NCBI GenBank assembly: GCA_028696755.1
Contig: JAQVGK010000110.1
Location: forward strand, 1-9,053
From: Bacteroidales bacterium
GTDB lineage: Bacteria; Bacteroidota; Bacteroidia; Bacteroidales; ML635J-15
Length of the DNA stretch: 9,053 nt
Direction: 5' to 3'
The notes under the pieces are model-generated. The model had not been told where the DNA came from and did no database searches. It saw only the letters and a list, made by a program, of their open reading frames with translations. Positions within the stretch are counted from its first letter, which is position 1. Every line of letters starts with the position of its first letter. This document shows, piece by piece, positions 7,401 to 9,053 of this stretch. The position numbers were made by a program, and so were the translations under genes.

Positions 7401-7817
7401 ATGAAGAAGTTAACAAACCTGTTTTTTATTGCAATTGTTGCAGTTGCATTATTTTCGTGTAATGGTGGTGGAACTAAAAGCGACAAGAATGATGAAAGTG
7501 GAAATCAAGAGCAAAACACGGTAAAGAGTCCGTTCGACGAAGCAATAAGTGGGACAACACCAGTGGTTGTTGATTTTTATGCCGATTGGTGCAAACCTTG
7601 CCAGATTCAGGGTCCAATAATTGAGGAATTTGCTGCCGAAATGGGTGATAAAGTAAAAGTAATTAAAGTGGATGTTGACGTTGAGCAAGACTTGGCCGAA
7701 AGATATGGAATCCAAAGCATTCCAACAATTATGATTTTTAAAGAAAATAAAATCGTTTTCCAAGCCGTTGGCGTTCAAAGCAAAGAAACTTTGATGGGCG
7801 TTATTGAGCAGCTTTAG
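7401..7817 (+). CDS. Thioredoxin-fold lipoprotein (CKPC active site)
   Basis: A 138-residue thiol-disulfide oxidoreductase anchored to the envelope. The N-terminus MKKLTNLFFIAIVAVALFSC is a lipoprotein signal with Cys20 as the lipidated residue, followed by a polar linker of about 22 residues (GGGTKSDKNDESGNQEQN). The thioredoxin domain covers about 44-138: PVVVDFYADWCKPCQIQGP carries the redox pair Cys64/Cys67, and SIPTIMIF supplies the cis-proline Pro108. VKVIKVDVDVEQDLAERYGI is the classic thioredoxin beta3-alpha3 region. The active site is WCKPC, with Lys where E. coli thioredoxin has Gly. The domain is close to minimal thioredoxin, without the insertion typical of ResA/TlpA, so it resembles a thioredoxin exported as a lipoprotein. 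It is the second gene of an operon with the DUF6132-like protein. It ends in TAG and I see no clear terminator after it. Confidence 0.92.
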   Translation: MKKLTNLFFIAIVAVALFSCNGGGTKSDKNDESGNQEQNTVKSPFDEAISGTTPVVVDFYADWCKPCQIQGPIIEEFAAEMGDKVKVIKVDVDVEQDLAERYGIQSIPTIMIFKENKIVFQAVGVQSKETLMGVIEQL

Positions 7818-7899
7818 AAATTAAATTTATTTCAGATAAGCTTTCTTTTAAGATGTTGATTTAGAATATTAGCATTAATTCTATTTTAATACTCAGGAT

Positions 7900-8086
7900 T
7901 TTATACTCAACCTCCATGGAATTTTGTAATATAAACCGTATCTTTTGAGCCTACTCTTCTTCAAAAATTATTACCATAGCTACTGCCCCCGTATTGCGGG
8001 GCAGGTTATGCAAAGAATTTTTTCATTGATTAGTCTCAAAATCTCCTAGTTTCTAAATAAAAAATCCCATAGAGGTTGAGTATAAA
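7900..8086. mobile_element. 187-bp MITE-like element with 26-bp terminal inverted repeats
   Basis: The left end (7900-7925, begins TTTATACTCAACCTC) and right end (8061-8086) are inverted copies with 24 of 26 bases identical. The interior has no credible ORF. At its centre is a GC-rich hairpin, CTGCCCC (7983-7989) against GGGGCAG (7998-8004), which can be extended by pairing CG across a TATTG loop with one bulged C. Small size, terminal inverted repeats and lack of coding fit a miniature inverted-repeat transposable element. I see no convincing target-site duplication, so it could also be a non-mobile structured repeat. It occupies most of the 340-base gap between the thioredoxin gene and the acetyltransferase gene. 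Confidence 0.65.
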
Positions 8087-8112
8087 CACAGTCCATTTTA
8101 ACTTTATTTAAA

Positions 8113-8142
8113 TTGATTTTGCTGTCGGAATAATTATTTTTG
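8113..8142 (+). promoter_or_regulatory. Promoter of the acetyltransferase gene (-33 TTG, -7 TATTTTTG)
   Basis: TTG at 8113-8115 and TATTTTTG at 8135-8142 are separated by 19 bases, matching the Bacteroidota sigma-70 pattern TTG-N19-21-TAnnTTTG. This is the best promoter in the window. Transcription would start near 8148, so the TTG at 8140 cannot be the translation start. Confidence 0.55.
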
Positions 8143-8157
8143 AAGAAAAATATGATT

Positions 8158-8619
8158 ATGAACAGAATTATAATTCGTAATGCCCAAGAAAAAGATTATC
8201 CCGAGATACTCGGAATGATAAAAGAACTTGCTCTTTTTGAAAAAGCACCCGAGAAAGTTATCAATAGTGTCGAACTGATGAAACAGGAGCAAAATCTGTT
8301 TGGATGTTTTATTTCGGAGGATGAGAACGGCAATATTACCGGCATGGCACTTTACTTCTATGCATATTTTACCTGGGTTGGCAAATCGTTGTACCTCGAC
8401 GATCTTTATGTAAAACCCGAGCATCGCGGCAAAGGAATTGGCACTGCACTTCTCGACAAAATATTTGAAAAAGCAAAATCCGAAAACTGCCGTCGTCTTA
8501 GATGGCAGGTACTTAATTGGAACACTCCAGCAATAAAAATGTACGAAAAAGCTGGCGCAACTATCGATAACGAATGGAGCAACTGCGATTTCGATTACGA
8601 AGAGCTGAAGAGGAAGTGA
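8158..8619 (+). CDS. GNAT N-acetyltransferase, spermidine/spermine (diamine) acetyltransferase-like
   Basis: A cytosolic acetyl-CoA-dependent N-acetyltransferase of about 153 residues, a normal single-domain GNAT. IIIRNAQEKDYPEILGMIKELALFEKAPEKV opens the fold. MALYFYAYFTWVGKSLYLDDLYV forms beta4, and RGKGIG (90-95) is the acetyl-CoA pyrophosphate-binding loop. RLRWQVLNWNTPAIKMYEKAGA holds the likely catalytic Tyr129. The A-L-Y-F-x-x-Y-x-T-W-x-G-x-x-x-Y-L-x-D-L and L-x-W-N-x-P-A-I stretches are those of the SSAT/thialysine acetyltransferase subgroup, so a polyamine, diamine or related primary amine is the likely acceptor; the exact substrate is inferred. ATG at 8152 or 8158 are both possible. 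8158 is preferred because the predicted transcription start near 8148 leaves almost no leader for 8152. Confidence 0.9.
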   Translation: MNRIIIRNAQEKDYPEILGMIKELALFEKAPEKVINSVELMKQEQNLFGCFISEDENGNITGMALYFYAYFTWVGKSLYLDDLYVKPEHRGKGIGTALLDKIFEKAKSENCRRLRWQVLNWNTPAIKMYEKAGATIDNEWSNCDFDYEELKRK

Positions 8620-8634
8620 AACATTACAAAACCC

Positions 8635-8691
8635 AAATCACAAATTACAAATCACAATGGATTCTGCAAGAGTTGTGATTTGTAATTTGTG
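8635..8691. repeat. Hairpin repeat, copy A (19-bp perfect stem)
   Basis: The 53-base unit 8635-8687 recurs at 8892-8944 with two mismatches. Three heptamers (AAATCAC, AAATTAC, AAATCAC) precede a 15-base loop (8658-8672, contains GGATTCTGC), then the complement of the heptamers follows. The stem 8639-8657 / 8673-8691 is a perfect 19-bp inverted repeat. It starts 16 bases after the acetyltransferase stop and could end its transcripts, but no T tract follows directly, so I treat it as a repeat. Confidence 0.85.
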
Positions 8692-8723
8692 TTTTAGAGC
8701 TTGTGAAAAAGTAAAACTTTTGG

Positions 8724-8814
8724 CCCTCACACCCCTTGCATCCCTAAAGGGAAGCCAACGCACGCAACACAAGTGGGCTGGCTCCCTTTAGGAATTTTTA
8801 GGGGCAGGGTGGGG
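8724..8814. repeat. Imperfect long palindrome around CCTAAAGGGA
   Basis: The inner stem pairs CCTAAAGGGAAGCCA (8743-8757) with TGGCTCCCTTTAGG (8779-8792), 14 pairs with one bulged A, around a 21-base loop. Outer flanks CCCTCACACCCCT (8724-8736) and AGGGGCAGGGTGGGG (8800-8814) are also roughly complementary but mispaired in between. It is much richer in GC than its surroundings and sits exactly between the two copies of the heptamer hairpin. It looks like a dispersed non-coding repeat; I see no ORF. Confidence 0.65.
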
Positions 8815-8821
8815 AAGAATG

Positions 8822-8912
8822 AAATCACAAATAACAAATAACAAATTACAAATTACAAATTACAAGTGACAAATTACAAATTACAAATTACAAATCACAA
8901 ATTACAAATCAC
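8822..8912. repeat. Tandem heptamer array, 13 units of AAATTAC-type
   Basis: Thirteen consecutive 7-base units cover 91 bases without a gap: seven AAATTAC, three AAATCAC, two AAATAAC and one AAGTGAC. The array leads straight into hairpin copy B, whose left arm is formed by its last units. It is non-coding. Copy A at 8635 carries only three such units, so unit number differs between the two copies. Confidence 0.9.
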
Positions 8913-8944
8913 AATGGATTCTGCTAAAGTTGTGATTTGTAATT
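8892..8944. repeat. Hairpin repeat, copy B
   Basis: It matches 8635-8687 at 51 of 53 bases. The stem is 8900-8914 / 8930-8944 (15 bp perfect) with loop 8915-8929. Unlike copy A, the right arm stops after two heptamer complements, where the sequence turns to ATCGGTGACT. The left arm is the end of the 13-unit array. Confidence 0.85.
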
Positions 8945-8947
8945 ATC

Positions 8948-8973
8948 GGTGACTTCGACTCCGTTCAGTCACC
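8948..8973. repeat. Short palindrome GGTGACT...AGTCACC
   Basis: A perfect 7-bp stem (8948-8954 / 8967-8973) closes a 12-base loop TCGACTCCGTTC. A related GGTGGCTGAG (8986-8995) follows a few bases later, suggesting a partial second arm. It has the look of a dispersed REP-type repeat. The rest of 8974-9053 shows no gene I can support. Confidence 0.55.
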
Positions 8974-9053
8974 TAACAGTATGCAGGTGGCTGAGACCTT
9001 ATGTTTGCAAAGTGAAAATTTTACGAACTTTGACAATTATCAAAATTAGAAAA

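Noticed and set aside
7449..7778. Minus-strand 109-residue open frame
   Set aside because: Antisense to the thioredoxin gene, which has intact active-site and lipobox motifs.
8134..8424. Minus-strand 96-residue open frame
   Set aside because: Antisense to the acetyltransferase and running into its promoter; no recognisable domain.
8822..8944. CRISPR array
   Set aside because: Units are 7 bases and contiguous with no spacers; this is a simple tandem repeat plus hairpin.
9000..9053. Promoter for a gene beyond the right edge (TTTG near 9029)
   Set aside because: No -7 box or start codon is visible before the edge, so there is nothing to support it.

Overview
The window looks like an AT-rich chromosome segment from a member of the Bacteroidota. 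Four things support this: a secreted C10 peptidase that ends in a type IX secretion (T9SS) sorting domain, abundant small lipoproteins, TAnnTTTG-type -7 boxes in front of seven of the eight transcription units, and no Shine-Dalgarno sequences. Genes sit singly or in a pair on both strands. I see no phage, conjugative, CRISPR or defence module.

Layout: 1-1432 (-) is a streptopain-like cysteine peptidase that runs off the left edge within its last codons. 1539-2345 (-) is a four-helix membrane protein gene whose single reading frame is broken by two in-frame TAA codons, at codons 11 and 161. A divergent promoter region separates it from a lipoprotein of unknown function at 2429-3724 (+). That gene converges on a nupG-type nucleoside:H+ symporter (3763-5019, -), whose transcripts probably end at a strong hairpin plus T8 at 3723-3750. 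Divergent from the symporter is a predicted outer-membrane beta-barrel protein (5168-5989, +). This converges on a YjjG-type HAD nucleotidase (6051-6737, -). Next come a two-gene operon of a DUF6132-like membrane protein and a thioredoxin lipoprotein (7126-7817, +) and a SAT-like GNAT acetyltransferase (8158-8619, +).

The intergenic DNA in the right-hand third is rich in repeats. There is a 133-bp inverted repeat (6848-6980), a 187-bp MITE-like element with 26-bp termini (7900-8086), and a composite cluster (8635-8973). The cluster holds thirteen tandem AAATYAC-like heptamers, two near-identical hairpins built from the same heptamer, and two further palindromes.

Functionally the window is mostly housekeeping or cell-envelope. 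The symporter and the YjjG-like nucleotidase both touch nucleoside and nucleotide metabolism but are separate units. The thioredoxin and its small partner probably act in periplasmic or envelope redox. The peptidase is expected at the surface or outside the cell. The observations most worth following up are the doubly interrupted membrane gene and the nested repeats. I do not see convincing evidence of a new multi-gene system.
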